Source: Azospirillum sp. TSO35-2
GTDB lineage: Bacteria; Pseudomonadota; Alphaproteobacteria; Azospirillales; Azospirillaceae
Direction of reading: 5' to 3'
Assembly (NCBI RefSeq): GCF_003116095.1
Contig: NZ_LGRA01000013.1
Span: forward strand, 292,535 to 356,534
DNA: 64,000 bases
Below the pieces are notes generated by a model that was not told the DNA's origin, searched no databases, and saw nothing but the letters and a program-made list of their open reading frames with translations. This document shows, piece by piece, positions 15,932 to 26,419 of the stretch; the first letter of the stretch is position 1; each line of letters opens with the position of its first letter. The translations under genes and the position numbers were made by a program.

Positions 15932-17443
15932 GTGAAGGTCCAGCCCGATACCACCGCCTTCGATGCCGCCTACGCCGCCGGTCGGCCGCAGGTGGTGTGG
16001 ACCACGCTGGTCAGCGACCTGGAGACGCCGGTCTCCGCCTACATGAAGCTGGCCGATGGCCGCCCCTTCGGCTTCCTTCTGGAATCGGCGGAGCGCGGCG
16101 CCGGCTCGCGGCGCGACCGCTATTCGGTGATCGGCTTCAAGCCGGACGTGGTGTGGCGGTCGCGCGGGACGGCGGCGGAGATCAACCGCGACGCCCTGCA
16201 CGACGCCGACGCCTACCGCCCGCTCGACACCGCCCCGCTGGAGGCGCTGCGGGCGCTGATCAACGAGAGCCGGATCGAATTGCCGGCGGAGCTGCCGCCG
16301 ATGGCCGCCGGGCTGTTCGGCTACATGAGCTACGACATGGTCCGCCTGATGGAGCGGCTGCCGGACGACAACCCGGACGAGCTGAACATCCCGGACGCCA
16401 TCCTGACCCGGCCCAGCATCGTCGCCATCTTCGACAGCCACACCGATTCGATCACGCTGGTGACCCCGGTCTGGCCGAAGGCCGGCAAGGACGCCGCCAC
16501 CGCCTACGCCGACGCGCGCGAACGGCTGGTCGACGCGCTGGCCGACCTGGAGCGCCCCCTGCCCTACCGGCGCGAGCCGCGGACCGAGGACGGGCTGCCG
16601 CTGGCCTGGACCTCGAACACGACGCAGGCCGAGTATCACGCGATCGTGGAGAAGGCGAAGGAGTACATCCGCGCCGGCGACATCTTCCAGGTCGTGCCGT
16701 CCCAGCGCATTCGCTTCCCCTTCAAGCCGTCGCCGCTGGCGCTGTACCGCACGCTGCGCCGCCTGAACCCGTCGCCCTTCCTGTTCCATTGCGACTTCGG
16801 TGAACTGACGGTCGTCGGATCCAGCCCGGAGATCCTGGTGCGGGTGCGCGACGGCAAGGTCACCGTCCGCCCGATCGCCGGCACCCGCAAGCGTGGCGCC
16901 ACGACGGCGGAGGACGAGGCGCTGGCCGCCGACCTGCTGAGCGACCCCAAGGAGTTGGCCGAGCATCTGATGCTGCTCGACCTCGGCCGCAACGACGTCG
17001 GCCGGGTGGCGAAGATCGGCACGGTCAAGGTGACCGCCAAGATGATCGTCGAGCTGTACAGCCACGTCATGCACATCGTCTCCAACGTCGAGGGCGATCT
17101 CGACCCGAAATTCGACGCGCTGGACGCGCTGGTCGCCGGCTTCCCCGCCGGCACGGTGTCGGGCGCGCCGAAGGTTCGGGCGATGGAGATCATCGACGAG
17201 TTGGAAAAGGCCCGCCGCGGCGTCTACGCCGGCTGCGTCGGCTATTTCGGCGCGTCCGGCGCCATGGACACCTGCATCGCGCTGCGCACCGCCGTGCTGA
17301 AGGACGGCATGATGTATGTCCAGGCCGGCGGCGGCGTCGTCGCCGACAGCGACCCGGAAGCCGAGTATCAGGAGACCGTCAACAAGTCGATGGCCCTGAT
17401 CCGCGCCGCCGAGGAAACCCTGCGCACCACCGCGCGCGGGTAA
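15932..17443 (+). CDS. trpE: Anthranilate synthase component I
   Basis: Converts chorismate plus ammonia (from TrpG) to anthranilate, the first step of tryptophan synthesis. The 503-residue protein has the N-terminal regulatory part with the feedback-site motif LLESAE, and the chorismate-binding domain with DIFQVVPSQR, PSPFLFH, GSSPEILV, PIAGTRKRG, ELAEHLMLLDLGRND, GTVSGAPKVRAMEI and AGGGVVADSDPE. It stands alone here: there is no fused TrpG domain and no trpG following. The start is taken as GTG 15932, 9 bases after AAGAGG; no ATG lies near. An intrinsic terminator follows directly. Confidence 0.95.
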   Translation: MKVQPDTTAFDAAYAAGRPQVVWTTLVSDLETPVSAYMKLADGRPFGFLLESAERGAGSRRDRYSVIGFKPDVVWRSRGTAAEINRDALHDADAYRPLDTAPLEALRALINESRIELPAELPPMAAGLFGYMSYDMVRLMERLPDDNPDELNIPDAILTRPSIVAIFDSHTDSITLVTPVWPKAGKDAATAYADARERLVDALADLERPLPYRREPRTEDGLPLAWTSNTTQAEYHAIVEKAKEYIRAGDIFQVVPSQRIRFPFKPSPLALYRTLRRLNPSPFLFHCDFGELTVVGSSPEILVRVRDGKVTVRPIAGTRKRGATTAEDEALAADLLSDPKELAEHLMLLDLGRNDVGRVAKIGTVKVTAKMIVELYSHVMHIVSNVEGDLDPKFDALDALVAGFPAGTVSGAPKVRAMEIIDELEKARRGVYAGCVGYFGASGAMDTCIALRTAVLKDGMMYVQAGGGVVADSDPEAEYQETVNKSMALIRAAEETLRTTARG

Positions 17444-17465
17444 GGGCACTCCCTGCAAGAACGCG

Positions 17466-17496
17466 AAAAGGCCGCCTTAATGGGCGGCCTTTTTTC
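17466..17496 (+). terminator. Intrinsic terminator of trpE
   Basis: AAAAGGCCGCC (17466-17476) pairs with GGCGGCCTTTT (17483-17493) around a TTAATG loop, followed by further T residues. This is a textbook rho-independent terminator 22 bp after the trpE stop, and could also work on the other strand. Confidence 0.9.
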
Positions 17497-17604
17497 ATGC
17501 GCTTGGACGCTGTGCACAGGCGGCCAGGAGCGCTGATTCGCATTTTATCCACAGGATTTCACGCGCGTGCCGACCGACGCAGCACACATCTGCAACCTTA
17601 ACGC

Positions 17605-17647
17605 TATAGTGCCGGGGCGGACGTGGTGGCGGGCTGGCCGCCACCAC
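17605..17647 (+). promoter_or_regulatory. -10 element and 5' hairpin of the micropeptide unit
   Basis: TATAGT at 17605-17610 is a good -10 hexamer, though no clear -35 was found. A transcript starting near 17617 would begin with a perfect 10-bp hairpin (GTGGTGGCGG, 17623-17632, with 17638-17647; loop GCTGG), ending 11 bases before the ribosome binding site of the 24-residue ORF. Confidence 0.4.
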
Positions 17648-17671
17648 CGCCGCAAAGCAAGGAGGTAGAGG

Positions 17672-17746
17672 ATGTCGGACCTCCTCAAACTCCTGATCCT
17701 GCTGTTGCAGATCGTCAAGGCGTGCCTTGATCTTCTGAACCGCTGA
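17672..17746 (+). CDS. 24-residue amphipathic peptide, TisB-like candidate type I toxin
   Basis: A 25-codon ORF with a very strong ribosome binding site (AAGGAGGT, 17659-17666, 5 bases before ATG). The peptide begins MSDLLKLLILLLQIVKACLD and ends in LLNR. Plotted as a helix, Asp3, Lys6, Gln13, Lys16, Asp20, Asn23 and Arg24 all fall on one face and Leu/Ile/Val on the other, so it should insert in or lie on membranes. Size and pattern resemble TisB-type toxins, which depolarise the inner membrane. It is flanked by a 5' hairpin and a 3' hairpin within about 180 bp. An RNA antitoxin was not identified. It could instead be a benign small membrane protein or a leader peptide. Confidence 0.6.
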   Translation: MSDLLKLLILLLQIVKACLDLLNR

Positions 17747-17754
17747 TCGGATGG

Positions 17755-17784
17755 GCGTGCCGAGGTGTAGGACCCTCGGCACGC
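17755..17784 (+). terminator. Hairpin ending the micropeptide unit
   Basis: A perfect 11-bp stem (GCGTGCCGAGG, 17755-17765, with 17774-17784) and an 8-base loop, 8 bp after the stop of the 24-residue ORF. Only a weak T stretch (TTATCC) follows, so it is terminator-like. It could equally act as the 3' protecting structure of a stable small mRNA. Confidence 0.55.
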
Positions 17785-17854
17785 TTATCCCAAAGATAAT
17801 CCGTTTCTGCTTCCCTGCAAGACCCTTCTGCACGCCTTCCGCGCAGACTGGCGT

Positions 17855-19342
17855 TTACAGATAGCGTCGCTCCAGATGCCGCTTGAACACCGTCGCGTCC
17901 AGCGGCCGGCCGGTCGCCGCGGTCAGCAGCGCATCGCCCGAGGCGTGGAAGCAGCCGGTCTCATGGACGTTCACCCGCAGCCACGCCACCAGCGGGGCGA
18001 ACTCGCCGCGGGACAGCGACGGCACGATCTCCGGGTCGGCGGCGCGTGCCGCTTCGAACAGTTGTGCGGCGGTCATCGCGCCCAGGGTGTAGCTGGGGAA
18101 ATAGCCCCAGCCGCCGCTCGGCCAGTGGATGTCCTGCAGGCAGCCCTGGCGGTCGTCGGGCGGCACCACCCCCACCAACTCCGCCATGCCGTCGTTCCAG
18201 GCGCCCGGCAGGTCGCGCAGCGCGAGGTCGCCGGCGATCAGCGCCTTTTCCAGGCGGTAGCGCAGGATGATGTGGGCGGGATAGGTCACCTCGTCGGCGT
18301 TGACGCGGATGAGGCCGCGCTCCACCCGGCTGTACAGCCGGCGCAGGTTGTCGGCCTCCCACGCCGGGCCGGTCCCGCCGAACGCCTCGCGCACCACCGG
18401 GGCGAGCCAGGTGATGAACTCCGGCGAGCGGCAGGCCTGCATCTCCATCAGCAGCGACTGGCTCTCGTGCACCGCCATGCCGCGCGCCTGCCCCACCGGC
18501 TGGCTCAGCCACGCCTGGGGACGGTTCTGCTCGTACAGCGCATGGCCGGTCTCGTGCAGCACGCCCATCAGCGCGTCGGCGAAATTCGCCTCGTCGTAGC
18601 GGGTGGTGATCCGCACGTCGCCGGTGGCGCCGCCGCAGAACGGGTGCAGCGACACGTCGAGCCGGCCGCGGCGGAAGTCGAAGCCCAGCCGCTCCATCAA
18701 CCGCACGCCCAACTGGCGCTGCGTCTCCACCGGGAACGGCCCCTCCGGCCGCAGCGGCGCCGGCCCGGCGCTCTGCCGGTCGAGCACGCGGCCGATCAGG
18801 TCCGGCAGGAAGGCGGCGAGATCGGCGAACAGCGCGTCGATGCGCTCGACCCGCGCGCCGGGGTCGTGGGTGTCGAGCAGCGCGTCGTAGGGACTGATCC
18901 CCATCACCGCGCCCATCGCTTCCGCCCCCTCGCGCGTGCGGGCCAGCACCTCGGTCAGCGAGGGCAGCAACATGGCGAAATCGCTGTCGGCCCGCGCGCT
19001 GCGCCACGTCATCTCGCAGACCGACACCGCCTTGCTGGTCGCCTCCACCAGCTCGCCCGGGACCGCGGTGGCGTGGATGTGGTGGCGCCGCATCTCGCGC
19101 AGGTTGGCGCGTTGCCACGCGTCCAGGCTGTCGTCGGCCTCGGCCTCCGCCAGCAGATCGGCCATGCGCGGGTCGGTCGCCAGTTCGTGCGCGATGACGG
19201 ACAGGGTGGCGGTCTGCTCGGCCCGGCCGTCGTTGGCGCCCTCCGGCATGATCGTCTGGGAATCCCAGCCCAGAATCCCCAGCGCGTCGCCGATGGCGGC
19301 GATGCGGGCGTGGCGGCGTTCAAGCTGTTGGTATGCGGTCAT
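17855..19342 (-). CDS. Carboxypeptidase Taq (M32 family metallopeptidase)
   Basis: A 495-residue zinc carboxypeptidase that removes C-terminal amino acids from peptides in the cytoplasm. The zinc site HETGH is at residues 263-267 (VLHETGHALYEQNRP), with the downstream HESQSLLMEMQ supplying the third ligand, plus NADEVTYPAHIILRY typical of M32. Length is normal. ATG 19342 overlaps the end of the SURF1 gene by 23 bp, so it is probably the last gene of the oxidase operon by position, though no functional link to respiration is known. Confidence 0.92.
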   Translation of the reverse strand: MTAYQQLERRHARIAAIGDALGILGWDSQTIMPEGANDGRAEQTATLSVIAHELATDPRMADLLAEAEADDSLDAWQRANLREMRRHHIHATAVPGELVEATSKAVSVCEMTWRSARADSDFAMLLPSLTEVLARTREGAEAMGAVMGISPYDALLDTHDPGARVERIDALFADLAAFLPDLIGRVLDRQSAGPAPLRPEGPFPVETQRQLGVRLMERLGFDFRRGRLDVSLHPFCGGATGDVRITTRYDEANFADALMGVLHETGHALYEQNRPQAWLSQPVGQARGMAVHESQSLLMEMQACRSPEFITWLAPVVREAFGGTGPAWEADNLRRLYSRVERGLIRVNADEVTYPAHIILRYRLEKALIAGDLALRDLPGAWNDGMAELVGVVPPDDRQGCLQDIHWPSGGWGYFPSYTLGAMTAAQLFEAARAADPEIVPSLSRGEFAPLVAWLRVNVHETGCFHASGDALLTAATGRPLDATVFKRHLERRYL

Positions 19343-20114
19343 CGGGGCGTCCGTCGGTTCCGGTGTCGGCGCGTTTGCGCTGCGACAGCACGTAGATCGC
19401 GGCGAGCGTGGCGGCAAGCCCGTACCACGTCAAGGCGTACTGCAGATGGTTGTTGGGCAGCTCGACGCGCGGCTCGATCCCCGCCGGCGCGTCGCGCAGG
19501 CCGGCGGTCTGTCCCGGCAGCGCCTCCACCACCACCGGCGCCACGGCGGGCAGCGCGAGCGCCGCCGCCATCGCCGGCGGCTCGACCCGCATCCACACCG
19601 ATCCCGGGGCCGGCGTGCCGTTGCCCGGCATGAACAGTCCGGGCGTCTGGGGCAGGCGGACGATGCCGCGCAGGGTGGTGTCGCCCTCCACCCGGCCGGC
19701 GGCGCGGCTGGCCGGGTCGCGGCGGTCCATCGGCACGAAGCCACGATTGACCAGCACGATCCCGCCATCCCCGGCCGCGTCGGCGCGCTGGAACGGCGTC
19801 ACCACCTCGTAGCCCGCCTGTCCGGGGTGCGGACGGGCGATCACCAGCAACTCCTTGTCGTTCAGGAAATGGCCGGTCAGCGTCACCGGCCGGAACTCCC
19901 ACGCCGCCGGATCGTCGATCCGTGCCGGCAGCGGCACCGGCGGCTCGGCCATCTGGCGGTCGATCCGCGCGATCAGGTCGGTCTTCCAATTGAGACGCTC
20001 GACCTGCCAGGTGCCGAGCCCGATCGTCACCGCCATCCCGGCCAGCGTGACCAGCGTGGCGCCGAGCGCCGGGCGGAATCCGCGCCGGGCGCCCGATGAG
20101 TGATCGAGGCTCAT
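19320..20114 (-). CDS. SURF1 family cytochrome oxidase assembly protein
   Basis: A 264-residue inner-membrane protein with one hydrophobic helix at each end (about 17-35 and 230-250) and a periplasmic domain between, as in SURF1/Shy1. Family motifs include GTWQVERLNWK, EFRPVTLTGHF, VLVNRGFVP and NNHLQYALTWYGLA. SURF1 assists heme a insertion into subunit I of aa3-type oxidases. The ATG overlaps the stop of the DUF983 gene (ATGA). Confidence 0.93.
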   Translation of the reverse strand: MSLDHSSGARRGFRPALGATLVTLAGMAVTIGLGTWQVERLNWKTDLIARIDRQMAEPPVPLPARIDDPAAWEFRPVTLTGHFLNDKELLVIARPHPGQAGYEVVTPFQRADAAGDGGIVLVNRGFVPMDRRDPASRAAGRVEGDTTLRGIVRLPQTPGLFMPGNGTPAPGSVWMRVEPPAMAAALALPAVAPVVVEALPGQTAGLRDAPAGIEPRVELPNNHLQYALTWYGLAATLAAIYVLSQRKRADTGTDGRPDDRIPTA

Positions 20115-20482
20115 GAACCCTTCTCGACCTCGCTGCGGCGGTAGCGGTACTGGAGCGCGACCACACAGGCCTTGGCCGGCCGCAGCATGCCCAGCGTCAG
20201 GCCGAGCACGACGATGCTCCAGACGATGGCGTGGAGCCACAGCGGCCAGTCGACGGTCATCGACACCCACAGCGCCACCGGCACCACCAGGAAGCCCAGG
20301 ATGAAGATCAGGAAGACGGCCGGCCCGTCGCCGCTGTCGACCTTCGAGAAATCAAGGCCGCAGACGGGGCAGCGCTCCGCCACCGTCAGGTATCCGGTGA
20401 ACAGGGCCCCCCGGCCACAGCGCGGGCAGGCGCAGCGCAGGCCCGCCGTGATCGGGGAGACGTTGGTGTGGTAGTCGCTCAC
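20111..20482 (-). CDS. DUF983 membrane protein
   Basis: A 123-residue protein with an N-terminal zinc-ribbon-like part (CACPRCGRGALF ... RCPVCGLDF, two CxxC pairs) followed by two membrane helices. DUF983 genes commonly sit beside ctaE and SURF1 in alphaproteobacteria, so a part in oxidase assembly is likely but unproven. The start is taken as GTG 20482, with GGGAGGT about 12 bases upstream; an extension to 20557 is open but lacks a signal. The TGA overlaps the SURF1 ATG. Confidence 0.82.
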   Translation of the reverse strand: MSDYHTNVSPITAGLRCACPRCGRGALFTGYLTVAERCPVCGLDFSKVDSGDGPAVFLIFILGFLVVPVALWVSMTVDWPLWLHAIVWSIVVLGLTLGMLRPAKACVVALQYRYRRSEVEKGS

Positions 20483-20569
20483 GCTTCGGTGACCTCCCGT
20501 TCGGGCCGTTCCGGCGCCCGTTTTCTGTGCGGCCGCCAGCCGCCGGACCGGCCCCAAGCGGGTGAACCG

Positions 20570-21445
20570 TCAGTGGCTGGCGACCACGCCGCCATGCCCA
20601 CCCCACCAGTAGACCGACACGAACAGGAACAGCCACACCACGTCGACGAAGTGCCAGTACCAGGCCGCCGCCTCGAAGCCGAAATGGCTGTCGGGGGTGA
20701 AGTGGCCCTTCACCGTGCGGACCCAGCAGACCGCCAGGAAGATGGTGCCGACCAGCACATGGAAGCCGTGGAAGCCGGTCGCCATGTAGAAGGTCGAGGG
20801 GAAGATGCCGTCGGTGAACTTGAACGCCGCGTGGACGTATTCATAACCCTGGAAGAACGAGAACATCACGCCCAGCAGCACGGTCAAGCCCAGCGCCTTC
20901 GACGCCTCGCGGTTGCGGCCCTCCAGGATGGCGTGGTGCGCCCAGGTGACGGTGACGCCCGACAGCAGCAGGATCATCGTCATCATCAACGGCATGTCGA
21001 ACGGGTTGATGACGTGGATGTTCGGCGGCGGCCAGTGGGCGTCGGGGTTGACCGCGGTCGCCTTGGGTTCGAGCGCCGCGTGGAAGAAGGCCCAGAAGAA
21101 GGCGGCGAAGAACATCACCTCCGACGCGATGAACAGCGCCATGCCATAGCGCAGGCCGATCTTCACCACCGGCGTGTGGGCGTGTTCCACCACCGACTCG
21201 CGGATCACGGAGCGCCACCAGCCGGCCATCGTGGTCAGGATCGCCAGCACGCCCAGGATCAGCAGCAGCTTGCCGCCGCCGTGCATGTAGATGACCATGC
21301 CGGTCGCCAGCAGCCCGCCGGCGAAGGCGCCGATCAGCGGCCACGGGCTGGGCTTCAGCAGATGGTAGGGATGCGGGATGCCGGCGCCCGGTTCGTGCGC
21401 GGATGGTTCTGCGTGCGGCATGTGCCCGTGGGTGATGTCGGCCAT
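20570..21445 (-). CDS. ctaE: Cytochrome c oxidase subunit III
   Basis: A 291-residue membrane protein with seven hydrophobic segments, the COX3 fold. Motifs include PWPLIGAFAGGLLATGM, YGMALFIASEVMFFAAFFWAFF with the conserved Glu, GRNREASKALG, GYEYVHAAFKF, FYMATGFHGFHVLVG and AAWYWHFVDVVWLFLF. It stabilises the proton-pumping oxidase. The preceding gene is the CuB chaperone ctaG, 21 bp upstream. Confidence 0.96.
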   Translation of the reverse strand: MADITHGHMPHAEPSAHEPGAGIPHPYHLLKPSPWPLIGAFAGGLLATGMVIYMHGGGKLLLILGVLAILTTMAGWWRSVIRESVVEHAHTPVVKIGLRYGMALFIASEVMFFAAFFWAFFHAALEPKATAVNPDAHWPPPNIHVINPFDMPLMMTMILLLSGVTVTWAHHAILEGRNREASKALGLTVLLGVMFSFFQGYEYVHAAFKFTDGIFPSTFYMATGFHGFHVLVGTIFLAVCWVRTVKGHFTPDSHFGFEAAAWYWHFVDVVWLFLFVSVYWWGGHGGVVASH

Positions 21446-21466
21446 CGTCTCTCTACCCCGTTTGGT

Positions 21467-22117
21467 TCAGTTTGTGGCGGTCGCCCCGGGCTCCGCCTTT
21501 TGATTGCTTCCTGGCGCGGGCGCCGGCGAGGCGGCCTGCTGGGCAAGAACGGCCTCGCTGTCCTTGGCGCGGAAGAAGGTGTAGGACAGCGTGATGGTCG
21601 TCACGTCGTCCATGTTGGGATCGTCGGCCATCGCCGGGTCGACGAAGAACACCACCGGCATGTCCACCGCCTGGCCGGGCTGCATGACCTGCTCGGTGAA
21701 GCAGAAGCATTGGATCTTGTTGAAATAGCTGCCCACTTTTTCGGGCGTGACGTTGTAGACGGCGGTGCCGACGGTCGGCTTGGCGCCCTTGTTCTCCGCC
21801 CGGTAGGCGGCGAACGCGGTTTCGCCCAGTTTCAGCACCACCTCCTTCTGCTCCGGCCGGAAGGACCAGGGCAGCGCGCCGTTGGTGTCGGCGTTGAAGC
21901 GGACGGTGACCTTGCGGTCGACGATCCTCGCCGCGGCCTGCTCCGCCCGCTGCGTCGTGCCGCCGAAGCCGGTGGCGGCGCAGAACAGGCTGTAGAGCGG
22001 CACCGACGCGTAGGTCAGCCCGATCATGCCCAGCACCAGCCCGAACAGCGAACCGACCATCAGCCGGTTGCGGCGGCGGATCCGGTCGCCGGAGGGGTTG
22101 TTTTCCGGGGCGGCCAT
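21467..22117 (-). CDS. ctaG: Cytochrome c oxidase assembly protein CtaG/Cox11 (CuB chaperone)
   Basis: A 216-residue protein with one N-terminal membrane helix (LMVGSLFGLVLGMIGLTYAS) and a periplasmic copper-binding domain. CFCF (KIQCFCFTEQ) is the Cox11 copper site and YASVPLYSLFC the conserved stretch after the helix. It delivers copper to CuB of subunit I. The C-terminal tail (ASPAPAPGSNQKAEPGATAT) is low complexity. ATG 22117 overlaps the stop of the 65-residue gene by one base. Confidence 0.95.
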   Translation of the reverse strand: MAAPENNPSGDRIRRRNRLMVGSLFGLVLGMIGLTYASVPLYSLFCAATGFGGTTQRAEQAAARIVDRKVTVRFNADTNGALPWSFRPEQKEVVLKLGETAFAAYRAENKGAKPTVGTAVYNVTPEKVGSYFNKIQCFCFTEQVMQPGQAVDMPVVFFVDPAMADDPNMDDVTTITLSYTFFRAKDSEAVLAQQAASPAPAPGSNQKAEPGATATN

Positions 22118-22314
22118 CAGTGCCCCGCGCTCATCCGGACGACGGTGATGGCGTAGAACAGCACCACCAGCGCCAGCAGCGCCGCCAGGACGGCGAGGTT
22201 GCGGCCGCGCAACCGCTTCAGCCGCAATGCCTCCTGGCGCCGGACCTCGTCCGCCCGCGGTGCATCCGCCCTGGGCGGCGAGCTGTCGGAAAGATCGCGG
22301 TCCATCACGGTCAT
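22117..22314 (-). CDS. Small membrane protein of the oxidase operon (CoxF-like), 65 aa
   Basis: A short gene between ctaB and ctaG. The product has a charged N-terminal half rich in Arg and Asp ([20 protein letters not shown]) and a single C-terminal helix ([20 protein letters not shown]). Small single-helix proteins at this position are often labelled CoxF or oxidase assembly proteins; the role is not established. ATG 22314 overlaps the ctaB stop (ATGA) and its own stop overlaps the ctaG ATG by one base, so translation is tightly coupled. Confidence 0.82.
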   Translation of the reverse strand: MTVMDRDLSDSSPPRADAPRADEVRRQEALRLKRLRGRNLAVLAALLALVVLFYAITVVRMSAGH

Positions 22315-23222
22315 GCCCCACCTCCAAGCACGAGCCGCTCGCCGATCATCACGGCGAACAGCAGGAACAGATACAGGATCGAGAAGCCGAACATCTTCTT
22401 GGCCGGCGTGTCGTCGGTCGACCGCAGGACGCGGACCGCGCAGCCGACGAACATCAGCCCCAGCAGGCTCGACACCGCCAGATAGAACGGCCCGGAAATC
22501 CCGACGACATACGGCGAGGCCGCCACCGGCAGCAGGACCAGCGTGTAGACCAGCATCTGGCGCTTGGTCGACAGCGGCCCGGCGACCACCGGCATCATCG
22601 GCACACCGGCGCGGGTGTAGTCGGCGTTGCGGAACAGGGCCAGCGCCCAGAAATGCGGCGGCGTCCACAGGAAGATCAGCAGGAACAGCAGGATCGACGG
22701 CAACTCGACGCCGCCGGTCACCGCGGCCCAGCCGATCATCGGCGGAAAGGCGCCGGCCGCGCCGCCGATGACGATGTTCTGCGGCGTCCGCCGCTTCAAC
22801 CCCATGGTGTAGACGAACACGTAGAAACCGATGGTCAGCGCCAGCAGCGCCGCCGCCGTCCAGTTCACCGCGATCCCCATCACCAGCGTGGCGAAGACCG
22901 ACAGGGTGACGCCGAAACCCAGCGCCTCGTCGGCGCCGACGCGGCCCGACGGGATCGGACGCTTGGCGGTGCGGGTCATCACCGCGTCGATGTCGCGGTC
23001 GTACCACATGTTGATGGCACCCGACGCCCCGGCGCCGACGGCGATGCACAGCACCGCCACCGCGGCCAGGAAGGGGTGGATGTGGCCCGGCGCCAGGACG
23101 ATCCCGGCCAGGCCGGTGAAGACCACCAGCGACATGACGCGCGGCTTCAGCAACTCGATGTAATCACCGGCCGATGCCCCTCCCGGCCGGTCGAGCGTCA
23201 GTTCGTTGGTCATGTCGGTCAT
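22311..23222 (-). CDS. ctaB: Protoheme IX farnesyltransferase (heme O synthase)
   Basis: A 303-residue UbiA-superfamily prenyltransferase that adds a farnesyl chain to heme b, making heme O, the precursor of heme a. The prenyl-diphosphate motif NMWYDRDID and the second motif [24 protein letters not shown] are present, with about nine membrane helices and [16 protein letters not shown] 23222 is used; a second ATG lies three codons later. The end overlaps the CoxF-like gene. Confidence 0.96.
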   Translation of the reverse strand: MTDMTNELTLDRPGGASAGDYIELLKPRVMSLVVFTGLAGIVLAPGHIHPFLAAVAVLCIAVGAGASGAINMWYDRDIDAVMTRTAKRPIPSGRVGADEALGFGVTLSVFATLVMGIAVNWTAAALLALTIGFYVFVYTMGLKRRTPQNIVIGGAAGAFPPMIGWAAVTGGVELPSILLFLLIFLWTPPHFWALALFRNADYTRAGVPMMPVVAGPLSTKRQMLVYTLVLLPVAASPYVVGISGPFYLAVSSLLGLMFVGCAVRVLRSTDDTPAKKMFGFSILYLFLLFAVMIGERLVLGGGA

Positions 23223-23313
23223 GAATTGTCCCTTATCCTCTGGCCCTGGATCAGTCGGCCGTGCTCCCCATTGGCGGGCGATGCTTTGCGGCGACGCCCG
23301 CCGGTTAGCACGG

Positions 23314-25050
<1,737 letters not shown>

Positions 25051-25896
25051 TTACTCGACCAGCGTGCCGGTCGGGCGCTGCGCCACGTCGCGGTCGGCGT
25101 CACGGGGGGCGTAGGCCGTCTTGGCCTTGGCGACCCAGGCGTCGAACGCCTCTTTCGAGACGGCTTCCACCGCGATCGGCATGAAGCCGTGGTTGGTGCC
25201 GCAGATTTCGGAGCACTGGCCGTAGTAGACGCCCTCGCGTTCGGCCTTGAACCAGGTCTCGTTGATGCGGCCGGGCACGCCGTCCTTCTTCAGGCCAAAG
25301 GCGGGCACCGCCCAGGAATGGATGACGTCGCTGGCGGTGACCAGCACGCGCACGGTGGTGTTGACCGGAACGACGACGCGGTTGTCGACCTCCAGCAGGC
25401 GGCGCTGGCCCGGCTTCAGTTCCGGCTCCGGGATCATGTAGCTGGAGAAGGTGATGTTGCCGTGGTCGGGGTATTCGTAATCCCAGTACCACTGGTGGCC
25501 GGTGACCTTGATGGTCATGTCGGCCTGCGGGATGCGCTCCGCGGCGTAGAGCAGCTTGAAGGACGGCACGGCGATCACGATCAGGATGATCACCGGCACC
25601 ACGGTCCAGGCGACCTCGAGCAGCGTGTGGTGCGAGGTCTTCGACGGGACCGGATTCCTCTTGGAATTGAAACGGACGACGCAGTAGGCCAGCAGCGCCG
25701 CGACGAAGATCACGATCAGCGTGATGATGACGTTCAGCAGGTCGTTGAACGAGGTCATCAGGTGTTTGACCGGCGAAGCCGAGGGCTGCATGCCCATCTC
25801 CCACGGCCGCGGCTCGTTCGCCAGCGCGCTTCCCCAGGCTCCGACCATCGACAGGACCGCCGCCAGCCCGGCGGCGCACAGGCTTTGCCTTTTCAT
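25051..25896 (-). CDS. ctaC: Cytochrome c oxidase subunit II
   Basis: A 281-residue subunit that receives electrons from cytochrome c through the CuA centre. It has a cleavable signal (LCAAGLAAVLSMVGAWGSAL), two membrane helices, and the periplasmic cupredoxin domain with KVTGHQWYWDYEYPD and the CuA ligands in GQCSEICGTNHGFMP. ATG 25896 follows AAGGGG and starts the signal peptide; the frame is open further upstream but without protein-like composition. It is the first gene of the oxidase operon, preceded by a 523-bp non-coding stretch. Confidence 0.95.
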   Translation of the reverse strand: MKRQSLCAAGLAAVLSMVGAWGSALANEPRPWEMGMQPSASPVKHLMTSFNDLLNVIITLIVIFVAALLAYCVVRFNSKRNPVPSKTSHHTLLEVAWTVVPVIILIVIAVPSFKLLYAAERIPQADMTIKVTGHQWYWDYEYPDHGNITFSSYMIPEPELKPGQRRLLEVDNRVVVPVNTTVRVLVTASDVIHSWAVPAFGLKKDGVPGRINETWFKAEREGVYYGQCSEICGTNHGFMPIAVEAVSKEAFDAWVAKAKTAYAPRDADRDVAQRPTGTLVE

Positions 25897-26419
25897 CCCC
25901 AACCCCTTCTTAGCCGCGACGTTCGTGTCGAGCCGCGGTCGTCTCTTCCCGCCGACGCTCCCTTCGCCCCTGGTTGTTCGGTCCGTCACCTGTTGGTGCG
26001 GTCCATCGTTGGGCTTGTCAGCGAACGCCAGTTTATGCAGGGATCACGCCATGTTAGCGCGACATTTACCCGCAGGCGGAGCTTATCCCCTCGCCACGCT
26101 GGGTTACAAGCCTTTCCTCTCTCCCACTCTCGGCATAGACTTTTCCTCGCGTTGAGCCGTGTCAGAGGAACAAAGGTTGAGCCGGCGGCGGGGGCAATCC
26201 ATGCGGCATTCTGTCGCAGTCCGTTGGAACAGCGGAGTTTTCTGCCAATGGTCGGCCGAAAGGAACATGCGCCAAGGCGCGGCGTCGCGCAGAATTGTTG
26301 CGACGCACCAACGCGACTCCGGCCCTCGCTGCGGGGCCGGCCGGGGAATCAGAATGGTGGAGCTGCGGGTTCGGGACCAGTACCGCGAAGGTGGTAGCGT
26401 CCCGCCCCTTCGGCCGCCG
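25897..26419. other. Intergenic region upstream of ctaC
   Basis: 523 bp between ctaC and the DUF3422 gene, both on the minus strand. Its base composition is more balanced than that of the genes around it and no frame has a ribosome binding site. It should hold the main promoter of the cytochrome oxidase operon. No operator could be named with confidence. Confidence 0.5.

Noticed and set aside
17495..17833. 112-codon minus-strand frame across the micropeptide unit
   Set aside because: It crosses the trpE terminator and both hairpins, lacks a ribosome binding site and has no protein-like features. An antisense RNA here is still possible.
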